A DNA stretch of 64,000 nucleotides, taken from contig JAEYUO010000097.1 of assembly GCA_023432465.1 (NCBI GenBank), positions 1 to 64,000 of the forward strand. Reading direction: 5' to 3'. The position numbers and the translations under genes are program-made. The DNA is from Planctomycetota bacterium. GTDB lineage: Bacteria > Planctomycetota > Phycisphaerae > Phycisphaerales > UBA1924. The notes below the pieces were generated by a model, which worked only from the letters and a program-made list of their open reading frames with translations, ran no database searches and was not told where the DNA came from. The stretch's first letter is position 1. Each line of letters begins with the position of its first letter. Below, piece by piece: positions 8,184 through 16,563 of this stretch.

Positions 8184-8450
8184 ATGCGACTCACGCCAAC
8201 GGTCTTGGTCATCGCAGGGGCTTTCGCGGTGATCGCCGCCCTGTACTTAGGTGCAGCCGCATTGCATTCGGCACAGGGCGTCACCAGCGCTATCCGGAGC
8301 AATGCCCGCGATCTCTCTTCCATCTCAGACGAGGAGTCGGCGCGTCTCTGGCCACACGTCGCAGACATGTCCCGAGAAGAGCGAGAGCTATGGCTGCGGG
8401 GGGACTTTGCGGAACCGCTCCACGAGGACATGACCAAGTATGTCGCGTGA
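8184..8450 (+). CDS. Small single-span membrane protein, unknown
   Basis: An 88-residue protein. Residues 6-27 (TVLVIAGAFAVIAALYLGAAAL) form one membrane span or an uncleaved signal; the rest is a charged domain with DEESARLWPHVADMSREEREL, likely helical. It is unlike known families. Support for it being real comes from the -10 hexamer six bases before the ATG, the shared direction with the next gene, and a plausible N-terminal hydrophobic segment. Confidence 0.5.
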   Translation: MRLTPTVLVIAGAFAVIAALYLGAAALHSAQGVTSAIRSNARDLSSISDEESARLWPHVADMSREERELWLRGDFAEPLHEDMTKYVA

Positions 8451-8548
8451 CTGGCCGTCGGTCAGTCTGGGCTCGGATGTCTCATGGTTGCGATGGGCAG
8501 CGCAGAGGCTATTGGAAGGCGCCGTCGTAGCGCTAAAGTCTCGACGCC

Positions 8549-9289
8549 GTGAAGTCGTCCTCGATCATCCACTCCGATTGGCTCGCCTTCGTCCGCACGC
8601 TCGCGCCGGCGTCGATCGACTTTGTTTACGCGGACCCGCCGTTCAACACCGGCGATGTGCAGACTGATCGCGCGGGGTCGTATGAAGACCGCTTCCCGTC
8701 TACGGCCGCGTACATCGATTGGCTGCGCGAGCGGGTCGCGGCGACGATCCCCGCGATCAAGCCCACGGGGCTCATCGCGCTGCACGTCGATTGGCGGACG
8801 AGCCATCGCGTGCGGGTGATGCTGGATGAACTGTTGGGCGAGGATCGGTTTGTGAACCACCTCATCTGGTCGTATGGGCTCGGGGGTTCCTCGCCGCGGC
8901 GGTTTGCCCGCAAGCACGACGACATCCTGCTCTATTGCCTCGACCCGGAGCGATACTGGTTTGAACCGCCAATGGTGCCGGCAACGAGCCAGAAGATGAA
9001 GGGGCAGATGAAGAAGGCGACGGATGTGCTGGACATCCCCTCGATCAACAACATGGCGGCGGAACGGGTGGGCTATCCCACCCAGAAACCTCTTGCCCTG
9101 CTCGAACTGCTCGTCGGCGCGTGCTGCCCGCCGGGCGGGGTCGTGCTGGACCCCTGCTGCGGGAGCGGGACGACGCTGGTCGCGGCCAAGGGGCTTGGAC
9201 GGCAGTGGCTTGGGTGCGACCTGAGGCCGGAAGCAGTCGAGCTTGCCCGCCAGAGACTCGCCGCGGAATGCGGCACGATGCGGCCATGA
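8549..9289 (+). CDS. Beta-class site-specific DNA methyltransferase (orphan)
   Basis: A 246-residue DNA amino-methyltransferase acting on adenine N6 or cytosine N4. The catalytic DPPFNTG motif lies near residue 29 and the SAM-binding VLDPCCGSGTT motif near residue 205, in the order that defines the beta class. WSYGLGGSSPRRFARKHDDILLY is the family's middle segment. The target-recognition part is short. No restriction endonuclease lies beside it, so it may be a solitary methylase; the Uma2 gene nearby is not an established partner. The start is a GTG, and TAAAGT nine bases upstream could be its -10 element. Confidence 0.88.
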   Translation: MKSSSIIHSDWLAFVRTLAPASIDFVYADPPFNTGDVQTDRAGSYEDRFPSTAAYIDWLRERVAATIPAIKPTGLIALHVDWRTSHRVRVMLDELLGEDRFVNHLIWSYGLGGSSPRRFARKHDDILLYCLDPERYWFEPPMVPATSQKMKGQMKKATDVLDIPSINNMAAERVGYPTQKPLALLELLVGACCPPGGVVLDPCCGSGTTLVAAKGLGRQWLGCDLRPEAVELARQRLAAECGTMRP

Positions 9290-9296
9290 CCGGGGG

Positions 9297-9302
9297 TACG
9301 AT
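9297..9302 (+). promoter_or_regulatory. -10-like TACGAT, leaderless-type promoter
   Basis: TACGAT, then six bases, then the ATG at 9309. It lies in the 19-base gap after the methyltransferase stop codon. Weaker match than TACACT, same geometry. Confidence 0.35.
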
Positions 9303-9308
9303 CCCGCA

Positions 9309-9968
9309 ATGCTGCGTTGGCTCGGCCAGTGTTACGCCCGACGGATTGTAAACGTGAACGTCAACATTGTGTTGGCGGGCGTGCTCGCGTTGCCGCCGAC
9401 ATTGCTCGCCGTGTGGGTGGCGCACCGGCTCGGGGTGCCCCAGGGGTGGCGGATTTCGCTGATCACGTTCGTGACGGACATCACGGCCGATGTGGCGGTG
9501 TACTTCGTGCTGCACTGGCTGGCGAACCATTGGCCTGCGTTGCATGTGCTTCGGCGCGAAGAACCCGATGAGGCTCCCAAGCAGCGGCTGTCCTTCTTCA
9601 AGGATGCCACGCTCGTTCAGGTCGAGCGTGCCGCGCTCTCGCCGCTGTTGTACCTGCTGCTCCTGGGCACCCAGTACGTCCTCACACACCGCGGCATGCA
9701 CCCCGTCCCCGCGACGGTGCTCGCCTTCGCAGTCGGCATCGGCACCACCCGCGTGATCCACACCGTGTGGATGTACAAGCAGGAGCGCAAAGCGCGACTC
9801 CAGTTCAAGCGTCTTGCCCGCAAGGCCAAGACCGAGCAGCGACTCAAGACCGGACCGGCGGGGCGGGTTCCCGCGGTCGAGTCGCAGGCCGATTCGTCAA
9901 GAGCAGTTGAAACTGTTCACCCCTTGTCGGGCGATGCGGCCGCGTCGGCTGGGCCGGATCGGCCGTAA
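9309..9968 (+). CDS. Multi-span membrane protein, unknown
   Basis: A 219-residue protein. Hydrophobic segments are visible at about residues 18-38 (IVLAGVLALPPTLLAVWVAH), 45-70, 113-130 (LSPLLYLLLLGTQYVL) and 140-156, followed by a basic tail of about 60 residues (YKQERKARLQFKRLARKAKTEQRLK). No family is recognised. The start MLRWLGQC at 9309 is chosen for the hydrophobic onset and the -10-like element. Its 3' end overlaps the 3' end of the convergent SDR gene by 52 bases, so the two mRNAs would be complementary there. Confidence 0.6.
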   Translation: MLRWLGQCYARRIVNVNVNIVLAGVLALPPTLLAVWVAHRLGVPQGWRISLITFVTDITADVAVYFVLHWLANHWPALHVLRREEPDEAPKQRLSFFKDATLVQVERAALSPLLYLLLLGTQYVLTHRGMHPVPATVLAFAVGIGTTRVIHTVWMYKQERKARLQFKRLARKAKTEQRLKTGPAGRVPAVESQADSSRAVETVHPLSGDAAASAGPDRP

Positions 9969-10807
9969 GTCGCCAGCCGACGCTTGACCATGCCATACAG
10001 CGTGAGGTCCGCAAGTCGCGGCATGAGCGTGTTCACGGACATCCCGAAGCGCACGAAGTGCCCGGCGAAGCCCGTCCAGACTTCCGGCCGCGGCCTGCGC
10101 AGGCAGGCAACCGTTCGACTGGCGACAAAGTCGGCGGTCTGAGTGAACATGTCCGGCGAGTGCGCGATCATCGACCCGTTTGCCGAGAGCTTCTCGGCTG
10201 TTTCAAAGAACTCGGTTTTGGTGCTGATGGGGTGGATGGTCGAAACGGCGATCCCCTCCGGCCGCAGTTCAAGATTCAGGGAGCGACCGATGTGGTTCTG
10301 CGCGGCCTTGGTGGCGGAGTAGACGCTGAAGTAGGGCAGGAACATCTTGCCCAGGCACGAGGAGCAGATGAGTATGTGGCCGCGACGGCTCTCTCCCGGC
10401 TGGGGCGAGACCTTGCGCATGTGTTCGATCGCGGGGCGGATGGTGTTGAGGGTTCCGTAGAAGTTGACCTCAAACATCGCGCGGACTTCAGCATCCTGCA
10501 TTTCCTGCACCGGCTTCTCCACGCCATAGCCCGCATTGGCATATACGGAGTAGAGCGAGCCGAACTCGGCGACGGTTGCATCGATCAGTGCTTTGCACTG
10601 TTCGGGCACGGCGACATCCATCTGAATGGCGATGGCGCGGCCACCGCCGGCGCGAATGCGGTTGACAAGGGCATCGAGCTTGTCGATGCGGCGTGCACCC
10701 AGGGCCACGGGCATGCCGGCGCGGGCACACGCCAGCGCGGTGGCAGCGCCGATGCCGGAGGAAGCGCCGGTGATGGCAATGGGCTTGTCGCGGAGATCGA
10801 TGGCCAT
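9917..10807 (-). CDS. Short-chain dehydrogenase/reductase
   Basis: A classical SDR of 296 residues. The cofactor motif TGASSGIG is at residues 14-21, NAG at about 91-93, the catalytic Ser in ICSS and the YSATK active-site Tyr/Lys near residues 155-159. The preference for NADP is suggested by ARR after the second strand. The last 60 residues (RRPRPEVWTGFAGHFVRFG...) look membrane-associated, as in SDRs acting on lipid substrates. It is the last gene in the leftward block, 80 bases after murJ. Substrate unknown. Confidence 0.85.
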   Translation of the reverse strand: MAIDLRDKPIAITGASSGIGAATALACARAGMPVALGARRIDKLDALVNRIRAGGGRAIAIQMDVAVPEQCKALIDATVAEFGSLYSVYANAGYGVEKPVQEMQDAEVRAMFEVNFYGTLNTIRPAIEHMRKVSPQPGESRRGHILICSSCLGKMFLPYFSVYSATKAAQNHIGRSLNLELRPEGIAVSTIHPISTKTEFFETAEKLSANGSMIAHSPDMFTQTADFVASRTVACLRRPRPEVWTGFAGHFVRFGMSVNTLMPRLADLTLYGMVKRRLATYGRSGPADAAASPDKG

Positions 10808-10887
10808 GGCGCAGAGGCTCCCTGACAAGAAGGCGTGTGGAGCGTGAATCGTATGCGGTCGGTTTCGCAGGCCCGGCGAGGCAGCGC

Positions 10888-12555
10888 CTATCGCCGTCGG
10901 AGGGAGAGCAGCCAGCCGAACTCTTCGATGCGGAGAACACTTGCCGCGGCGGCAAAGACCGCTCCGCCCGCCCCCGCGCCGACAGCCACACCGAGCAACT
11001 GTGTCCACCAGGTGGTTCGTGGCCCGAGCAGCCAGAGTGCTGCAAAGACCGCCGCGGCCATGACCGCGGTGGCGAGGGCGATGCGGGCCGCGCCCTGCAC
11101 CACATCGCCATCCATGGGCAGGCGGCCGCCGATGCGATGCCTGAGCAGCACCATCAGGACCCCGCACTGCACGGTCGCGGTGATGCTCGTGGCCCAGGCA
11201 AGCCCGGCCTCGCGGAAGGGCCAGATGAGCACAACATTGAGCCCGATGTTCAGCAGCACCATCGCCATCGAGACGTACATGGGCGTGCGTGTATCGTGCT
11301 TGGCGTAGAAGGCGCGGGTGAGCACGTGATTGAGTGAGTATGCCCAGACCCCCGGGGCAAAGCCCAGAAGAACCGCCGCGGAGCGGACGGTGCCCTCGGC
11401 GGAGAAGCCGGTGTCTCCGTGTCCGTAGAGCACGGCGGTGAGATCGTGGCGGATGAGCACAAGCCCGATGCTCGCGGGGAGGCCAATCAGGAAGCTGAGT
11501 CGCAGGCCGCGGCGGAGTGTGGCCGCAAAGTCGGTGTCGTCGTGTGCGTGCCGGGCGAGCAGCGGGAAGATGGCGGTGGCGACGGCGATGCCGAAGACGC
11601 CGAGGGGAAACTGATAGAGCTGCTGCGTGTTGAAGAGGATGGCGTTGGAGGCCTTGTCGAGCGGGTATGCGTGCCCGAGGACTGTCGGGCCGATCCAGAT
11701 GGGCCACATCGCGATAAGCATGTCGAGGAACGCGTTGACCTGGATCGTGCCCATGCCGATGGCGACGGGGATGAACCGTCCGAGCATGGCGCGGGCGAGC
11801 GGCCGGGCTTCGGCGGCATCGTTGGACCACCGCACGTGGGGCTGGAGTAGTTTGAAGAAGAACAGGAGCTGGGTGAGCCCGGAGAAAGTCGTTGCGCCGG
11901 CGAGGGCGAAGGCGGTGAATGCGCCGCCGGTCTCGCCGCGGATCATGAAGAAGAGGCCGACGGTGACGATGAACGCGTTGAGCACGAGCGGCCCGGAGCT
12001 GGCCCAGGCGAACTTCCCGTGCACCTGAAGCATGCCCGCGAGCACCGCGACGCCGCAGATGAGCGGCATGAACGGCAGCATCACCATGATGAGCTGCAGC
12101 GAGAGCTCTCGCTCCGGCGGGTGCGACATCAACAGAAGCAGCCCGAGCAGCACGAGCTCGATGATCACGGTCAGGCCACTCGTGACGATCCCCAGAACAA
12201 TCAGCGTCAGGCGGGCGATGGCCCCCGCCCGGCTTGGCTCTCCCGGGGCGGCGGCTTGCTGGTCATGACGGAGCGCGTGCGTGTAGGTGGGGATGAACGC
12301 CGCGGAGAGGGCTCCCTCGCCGAACAGCCTCCGGAACATGTTGGGCGTCTGAAACGCCGCGGCAAATGCCGACCCGACCATCGTGTCGCCAAACACCCGC
12401 GCGATGATGACGTTGCGGGCCAGACCCGCCAGCCGTGACAGCAGCGTGACCCCCGAGACGGATCGGACGGCCCGTGCAAGGGGTGCGTGGTCCGCCGCAT
12501 CGGCGGAAGGCCCGGGGGCAGTGCTCGGGGAGGGGGTATCCAAGGCCAGAATCAT
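10888..12555 (-). CDS. murJ: MurJ/MviN-type lipid II flippase
   Basis: An integral membrane protein of the MOP exporter superfamily that flips lipid-linked precursors across the inner membrane. The 555-residue protein shows the family N-terminus (LLSRLAGLARNVIIARVFGDT...AFAAAFQTPNMFRRLFGEGALSAAFIPTY) and many hydrophobic segments consistent with 14 spans. It overlaps the antiporter gene by four bases (ATGA), so the two are co-translated. Lipid II flipping is the family role; its place at the end of a polysaccharide operon leaves open that it moves another undecaprenyl-linked sugar. Confidence 0.92.
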   Translation of the reverse strand: MILALDTPSPSTAPGPSADAADHAPLARAVRSVSGVTLLSRLAGLARNVIIARVFGDTMVGSAFAAAFQTPNMFRRLFGEGALSAAFIPTYTHALRHDQQAAAPGEPSRAGAIARLTLIVLGIVTSGLTVIIELVLLGLLLLMSHPPERELSLQLIMVMLPFMPLICGVAVLAGMLQVHGKFAWASSGPLVLNAFIVTVGLFFMIRGETGGAFTAFALAGATTFSGLTQLLFFFKLLQPHVRWSNDAAEARPLARAMLGRFIPVAIGMGTIQVNAFLDMLIAMWPIWIGPTVLGHAYPLDKASNAILFNTQQLYQFPLGVFGIAVATAIFPLLARHAHDDTDFAATLRRGLRLSFLIGLPASIGLVLIRHDLTAVLYGHGDTGFSAEGTVRSAAVLLGFAPGVWAYSLNHVLTRAFYAKHDTRTPMYVSMAMVLLNIGLNVVLIWPFREAGLAWATSITATVQCGVLMVLLRHRIGGRLPMDGDVVQGAARIALATAVMAAAVFAALWLLGPRTTWWTQLLGVAVGAGAGGAVFAAAASVLRIEEFGWLLSLRRR

Positions 12556-13613
12556 CGGTCAGCGGGCGGTCCGGGGGTCAAGCCCGGCTCCGCGACGTCG
12601 TTCGGCGATTCCTCGGTCCCATCCAACTCGCCCACCACCGTCGCCGAGAACACCTGGAAGCTCAGGAACGCCGCATAGACCAACAGCAGGCCCGCACCCT
12701 CAACCCGCGAGATGGCCTTGTTCGTCGTCCGGGACATGACCATCAGCGCGATGCACAGGCCGCCCATGACACAGATCGACAGGATTCCCCCCTCGGGCAC
12801 CTCCAGGGGACTGATGGCGGAAGCCAGCCCGAAGATGCAGGCGATGTTGAAGATCGAGGAGCCGACGACATTCCCGACCGCGAGGTCCACATGTCCCTTG
12901 CGGACGGCGATGATCCCGGTGATGAGTTCCGGGAGCGTCGTGCCGATCGCCACGACCGTAAGCCCGATGATCGCCGGGCTCACGCCCAGGAGCGTGGCCG
13001 CGCCCGTCGCGCCATCGGCGGCAAGCCAACCGCCCACCCCGAGCATCGACAGCCCGGCGAGAAAGCCGACGATGCACGACAGCAAGGAACGCTGGAGGTC
13101 CTCCCCGTGCTTCTGGGTGACCTGCTCATCGAGCTGGGTCGTTCGGGGGTGGGTGCGGATGCCATCGCGGATGGTCAGCGAGGAATACACCAGAAACATG
13201 CCCACGAGCACGAGCCCCTCCCACCGGGCAAACCCGGGCGATCCGAAGAGCGCGAGGCCGAGCATCAGCGCCATCGCCAGGCCGACCACGGGCAACTCTC
13301 GTCGGATCACCGCATCCCCGACCGCCAGCGGACGAATCAGCGCGCAGATACCGAGGATCAGGCCGATGTTGCAGATGTTGGCGCCGACGAGATTGCCGAA
13401 CACCATGTCGGTACGGCCCTTGACGGCGGAGATGGTGTTGAAGGCCAGCTCCGGGGCCGAAGTGCCCCACGAGACGACCGTCAGGCCGACCAGCAGTGGC
13501 GACACGCCAAGGCGCGAGGCAATCGCCACAGCCGCATCGACGAGCATCTTGCCGCCCACAAGGAGCAGTGCAAGCCCTCCGGCGAACATCCCGAGGTAGG
13601 CAAGCAGTGTCAT
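12552..13613 (-). CDS. Calcium/sodium antiporter, CaCA family
   Basis: A 353-residue cation/calcium exchanger of the YrbG type. The two inverted alpha-repeats are clear: GTSAPEL at residues 50-56 and GTTLPEL at 224-230, each followed by a GNLVGANICNI/GNVVGSSIFNI segment that lines the ion path. About ten membrane spans are predicted by eye, with a hydrophilic loop at 150-172. TAATCT eight bases before the ATG may be a -10 element, so it could have its own promoter within the block. The start of murJ overlaps its stop. Confidence 0.92.
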   Translation of the reverse strand: MTLLAYLGMFAGGLALLLVGGKMLVDAAVAIASRLGVSPLLVGLTVVSWGTSAPELAFNTISAVKGRTDMVFGNLVGANICNIGLILGICALIRPLAVGDAVIRRELPVVGLAMALMLGLALFGSPGFARWEGLVLVGMFLVYSSLTIRDGIRTHPRTTQLDEQVTQKHGEDLQRSLLSCIVGFLAGLSMLGVGGWLAADGATGAATLLGVSPAIIGLTVVAIGTTLPELITGIIAVRKGHVDLAVGNVVGSSIFNIACIFGLASAISPLEVPEGGILSICVMGGLCIALMVMSRTTNKAISRVEGAGLLLVYAAFLSFQVFSATVVGELDGTEESPNDVAEPGLTPGPPADR

Positions 13614-13624
13614 GGCCGGAGAGA

Positions 13625-14026
13625 TTACGCGCGTGGCGACTGACCGGCAGCGGGCTCTCCTCCCGGAAGCACCCGCGCGGCCACGACGGACATCGCTGCC
13701 GCGAGCGTTACTCCGGCCAGGTTCGCCACGAGGTCGTCGATCGCGGCCGTACGGTTCAGGCCCGGCATGGATTGCGAGTACTCGTCAATGCAGGCGTACG
13801 CCGCGGCGACGATCGTGCACAATGCGATCGATCGCAGTGTGCGCCACGGCCCGAAGAACTCGGCCGCCAGAAACAGGACGAGCCACCCGCCAAACGCCAG
13901 CATGTGCAGAATCAGGTCCGGCCTGTCGATCTGCGGAATCTCGACACGAAAGTTGGGGATGTGCGTGCCGATGAACAGCGCCACGGCGTACACGCCAAAG
14001 GCGATGCGTCGCGTCCGGCGCGTCAT
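13625..14026 (-). CDS. VanZ-like membrane protein
   Basis: A 133-residue membrane protein of the VanZ-like family. Four hydrophobic segments are visible, and the family motifs are the DEYSQSMPGLNRTAAIDDLVANLAGV stretch near residues 90-115 (DExxQ, R, DxxxNxxG). The function of VanZ-like proteins is unclear; they recur in polysaccharide and exosortase loci. The ATG at 14026 overlaps the stop codon of the parA gene by four bases, which fixes both the start and the operon link. Confidence 0.85.
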   Translation of the reverse strand: MTRRTRRIAFGVYAVALFIGTHIPNFRVEIPQIDRPDLILHMLAFGGWLVLFLAAEFFGPWRTLRSIALCTIVAAAYACIDEYSQSMPGLNRTAAIDDLVANLAGVTLAAAMSVVAARVLPGGEPAAGQSPRA

Positions 14027-15003
14027 GCGTCTGCACTCACCGACGGAGATGATGCGGGCTCGCCTGTACTCCGCACGACAACCTGAGGAATCGGCGGCGT
14101 CGCACCGGATGACCCGCCATCGGCGCGGCGTTGCAGGAGCGTGTCCCAATCCGCGATGACGCGGTCGGCCAGGGCCTTGTAGTCCGCGGCCCCCGGGCAG
14201 GCCGGCGCATAGTCAAAGATCGTCTGGCCAAAGCTCGGGCACTCCGCCAGCTTGATGTTGCGTCGGATCGGCGGCTGCAGGATCCGTGCGGTGCGATACG
14301 GGACATCCTGCCCCGAGCTTCGCGCTTGCTCAAAGAAGCTTGCAAGATCGGCGACCACCTCGCGCGAGTGCGTCGTGCTGGTCTCGTGCATGCACAGGAT
14401 GATCCCGGTCACGCGGAGCCGAGGATTGACCGACTTGCTCACCAGCGCGACCGTCTCGAGCAGCTTGCTCACCCCCTGAAGCGCCAGGAAGTGCGCCTGC
14501 ATCGGGATGAACACTTCCCGGGCCGCGCCCAGCGCGTTGAGCGTGAGCAGGCCGAGCGACGGCGGACAGTCCATCAGCACAAACTCGAACTGCTCGCCGA
14601 CAGTCTCCAGGAACCGGCGCAGGCGGGTCGTCCTGTCGGGCGAACAGGCAAGCTCCGTCTCCGCGGCGGCAAGGTCCGTCTCGGCAGGGAGGATCCACAG
14701 GTTCGGGCGGACTTGCTTCAGAGAGCCCGGTGCGACAGATGTCGGATCAAGCAGCACGTCATACACCGTGGGGCTGCGCTCGCCCTCCGCTTCGGCCGCG
14801 GGCTCGACCCCGAGGTGGAGCGTTGCGTGCGCCTGCGGATCAAGATCAATCAGCAGCGTCGGGCGTCCCGCGGCGGCGAGGCCCGCGGCGAGATTCACCG
14901 TGGTTGTGGTCTTTCCCACACCGCCCTTCTGGTTCAGCAGGGCAATGGTGCGAACCGGCCGCGGCGAGCCGGGAGACGACGTATGGGCGGCGGGGCTGGG
15001 CAT
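14023..15003 (-). CDS. ParA/Soj-family ATPase without ParB
   Basis: A 326-residue ParA-type ATPase. The deviant Walker A KGGVGKTT lies at residues 26-33, the second conserved segment LIDLDPQAH at 51-59 and MDCPPSLGLLT near 150. ParA proteins position chromosomes, plasmids or protein complexes by forming gradients on the nucleoid or membrane. No parB or parS-like partner is nearby; the ATGA overlap with a VanZ-like gene, and the envelope setting, hint at a role in positioning an envelope machine, which is inference. TATACT lies seven bases before the ATG. Confidence 0.87.
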   Translation of the reverse strand: MPSPAAHTSSPGSPRPVRTIALLNQKGGVGKTTTTVNLAAGLAAAGRPTLLIDLDPQAHATLHLGVEPAAEAEGERSPTVYDVLLDPTSVAPGSLKQVRPNLWILPAETDLAAAETELACSPDRTTRLRRFLETVGEQFEFVLMDCPPSLGLLTLNALGAAREVFIPMQAHFLALQGVSKLLETVALVSKSVNPRLRVTGIILCMHETSTTHSREVVADLASFFEQARSSGQDVPYRTARILQPPIRRNIKLAECPSFGQTIFDYAPACPGAADYKALADRVIADWDTLLQRRADGGSSGATPPIPQVVVRSTGEPASSPSVSADA

Positions 15004-15010
15004 CGCCGGG

Positions 15011-15016
15011 AGTATA
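15011..15016 (-). promoter_or_regulatory. -10 hexamer TATACT, leaderless-type promoter
   Basis: TATACT on the minus strand, seven bases before the ATG at 15003. It suggests that parA-vanZ starts its own transcription unit inside the leftward block. Confidence 0.5.
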
Positions 15017-15060
15017 CGGAGGCGAGGGCACGCACCCTACGCCTATTCACGGCGTACGGC

Positions 15061-16545
15061 TCAGGCGGCCCGCGGGCCGGAGGCCTTCTCGGTACCCCCG
15101 GCTGCCACTGCCGGGCCCGGCGATTGGGCCGGCTTGGGCAACGATGCCGCCTCGGTCGAGCGTGCCGCGGCCGCATCCGCCACCTGCTGTTCCTGGTTTC
15201 GGCGGGCGATCTTGAAGGCCGTGACACCGATGAAAGCGACGAACACGAGCGTCAGGGCATAGGTGACGCGTGCCCGGCCCTCCGACAGGGCGATCCCCAG
15301 CACCGCGAAGCTCGATGCGATCCCGTAGATCGCGAAGACTGCGCCCTTCACACCCAGGGCTCGTTTGAGCATGTGGTGAAGGTGCTGGTCATCCGCATCG
15401 GAGATACTTTTGCCCGCGAGCTTGCGTCGCACAATCGCAAGGCTCGTATCGATGATGGGGATGAGATAGATGATGAGCCCGGCGAGCACCAGGTCGGTCC
15501 GGCCGGTGTCGCCCAGCGTGAGCACGATCACAATCGTGCAGAAGCCGAGCAGGAGCGAGCCCGCATCGCCAAGGAAGATGTTCGCGGGATTGAAGTTGTA
15601 CGGCAGGAACCCCAGACAGGCTCCAAGCACGCCCAGGCACAGCACGATGCGCGCGCCATCCAGCACGCCGTCATCCGTCTGGGCCATCCCCAGCGCAATC
15701 ACCAGCAGCCCGGCATTGGCGATGATCGTCACGCCGGAACACAGCCCGTCCAGTCCGTCGATGAGGTTGGAGGCGTTGCACGCGCCGAGCACGAAGATCG
15801 CGATGATCGCCGTGCCGACCCAGTAGACGATGTCGAACGACAGACTGCCGCCGCCCATCGGGAGGGGAATCGTGAACAGGACGGTCTCCAGCCCGCCGAC
15901 CATGCTGGTGCCGAACCCAAGCGCCTTGGCCGCCGGAACAATCACGCCCGCCGCAACCCGAACGCCGATATCCATCGTCGCCAGCGCGGCCGCGGCGAAG
16001 AGCATCCCGGCGATCTTCGCGCGAGGGTGAATCCCCTTGACGTCATCCAGCAGCCCGCACGCCATGATCACGGTCATGCCGACCAGGATCCAGATCGAGA
16101 GCCCGCCGGGAAGCTGGAGCCCCTTTGCCACGTGGCCGGTGGTGTGAAACTCCACCAGGCCGTGCAGAGGGGTTGTATAGCTGAAGATGGCGGCAAACAG
16201 AATGCCCAGATACACCGCCACGCCGCCGAGGTATGGCGTCGGCGCCTTGTGGATTTTTCGCGCAACGGTCGGGCGGTCGATGACCCCGTAGGCGATCGCG
16301 ACGCGACGCATCAGCGGTGTCACGAGCAGCGTCGTGACGAACGCCACCACGAACACGGCCATGTAGCCGTGGAAGAGCTCAAGGCGCGTCGGTCCGCCCT
16401 TGGTCACGCCCGATGCCTGAAGCAATGAGGCGAACTCGGTTGTCAGCGACTCCAGGCGATCACCCAGCGAACTGATCCGCGCGGCAATCTCCGGCGGCAC
16501 GGATGCCGGCGCTTGCGTGAGAGGTTGGAGAAGCGTGGAGATCAT
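15061..16545 (-). CDS. WecA/TagO-like undecaprenyl-phosphate sugar-1-phosphate transferase
   Basis: Transfers a sugar 1-phosphate, usually GlcNAc-1-P, from a UDP-sugar to undecaprenyl phosphate, the first step of a surface polysaccharide. The 494-residue protein has an N-terminal extension of about 60 residues with coiled-coil character, then about 11 membrane spans. Key motifs are LLDDVKG at 165-171, NLIDGLDGL at 260-268 and NIFLGDAGS at 322-330, with catalytic Asp residues present, and the C-terminal cytosolic DDQHLHHMLKRALG (His-rich, RxxxR) motif. It follows the epimerase gene closely, as part of the polysaccharide block. Confidence 0.9.
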   Translation of the reverse strand: MISTLLQPLTQAPASVPPEIAARISSLGDRLESLTTEFASLLQASGVTKGGPTRLELFHGYMAVFVVAFVTTLLVTPLMRRVAIAYGVIDRPTVARKIHKAPTPYLGGVAVYLGILFAAIFSYTTPLHGLVEFHTTGHVAKGLQLPGGLSIWILVGMTVIMACGLLDDVKGIHPRAKIAGMLFAAAALATMDIGVRVAAGVIVPAAKALGFGTSMVGGLETVLFTIPLPMGGGSLSFDIVYWVGTAIIAIFVLGACNASNLIDGLDGLCSGVTIIANAGLLVIALGMAQTDDGVLDGARIVLCLGVLGACLGFLPYNFNPANIFLGDAGSLLLGFCTIVIVLTLGDTGRTDLVLAGLIIYLIPIIDTSLAIVRRKLAGKSISDADDQHLHHMLKRALGVKGAVFAIYGIASSFAVLGIALSEGRARVTYALTLVFVAFIGVTAFKIARRNQEQQVADAAAARSTEAASLPKPAQSPGPAVAAGGTEKASGPRAA

Positions 16546-16563
16546 CGCTGTTCACACCCGAGC

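Noticed and set aside
8549..9289. Restriction-modification or phage-defence system with the Uma2 gene
   Set aside because: The Uma2 gene is on the other strand with a different promoter, and Uma2 is not an established partner of methylases.
14131..16428. 765-codon open frame on the plus strand
   Set aside because: It lies antisense to parA and the WecA-like gene, is rich in Arg/Gly/His as expected of a high-GC shadow, and shows no domain.
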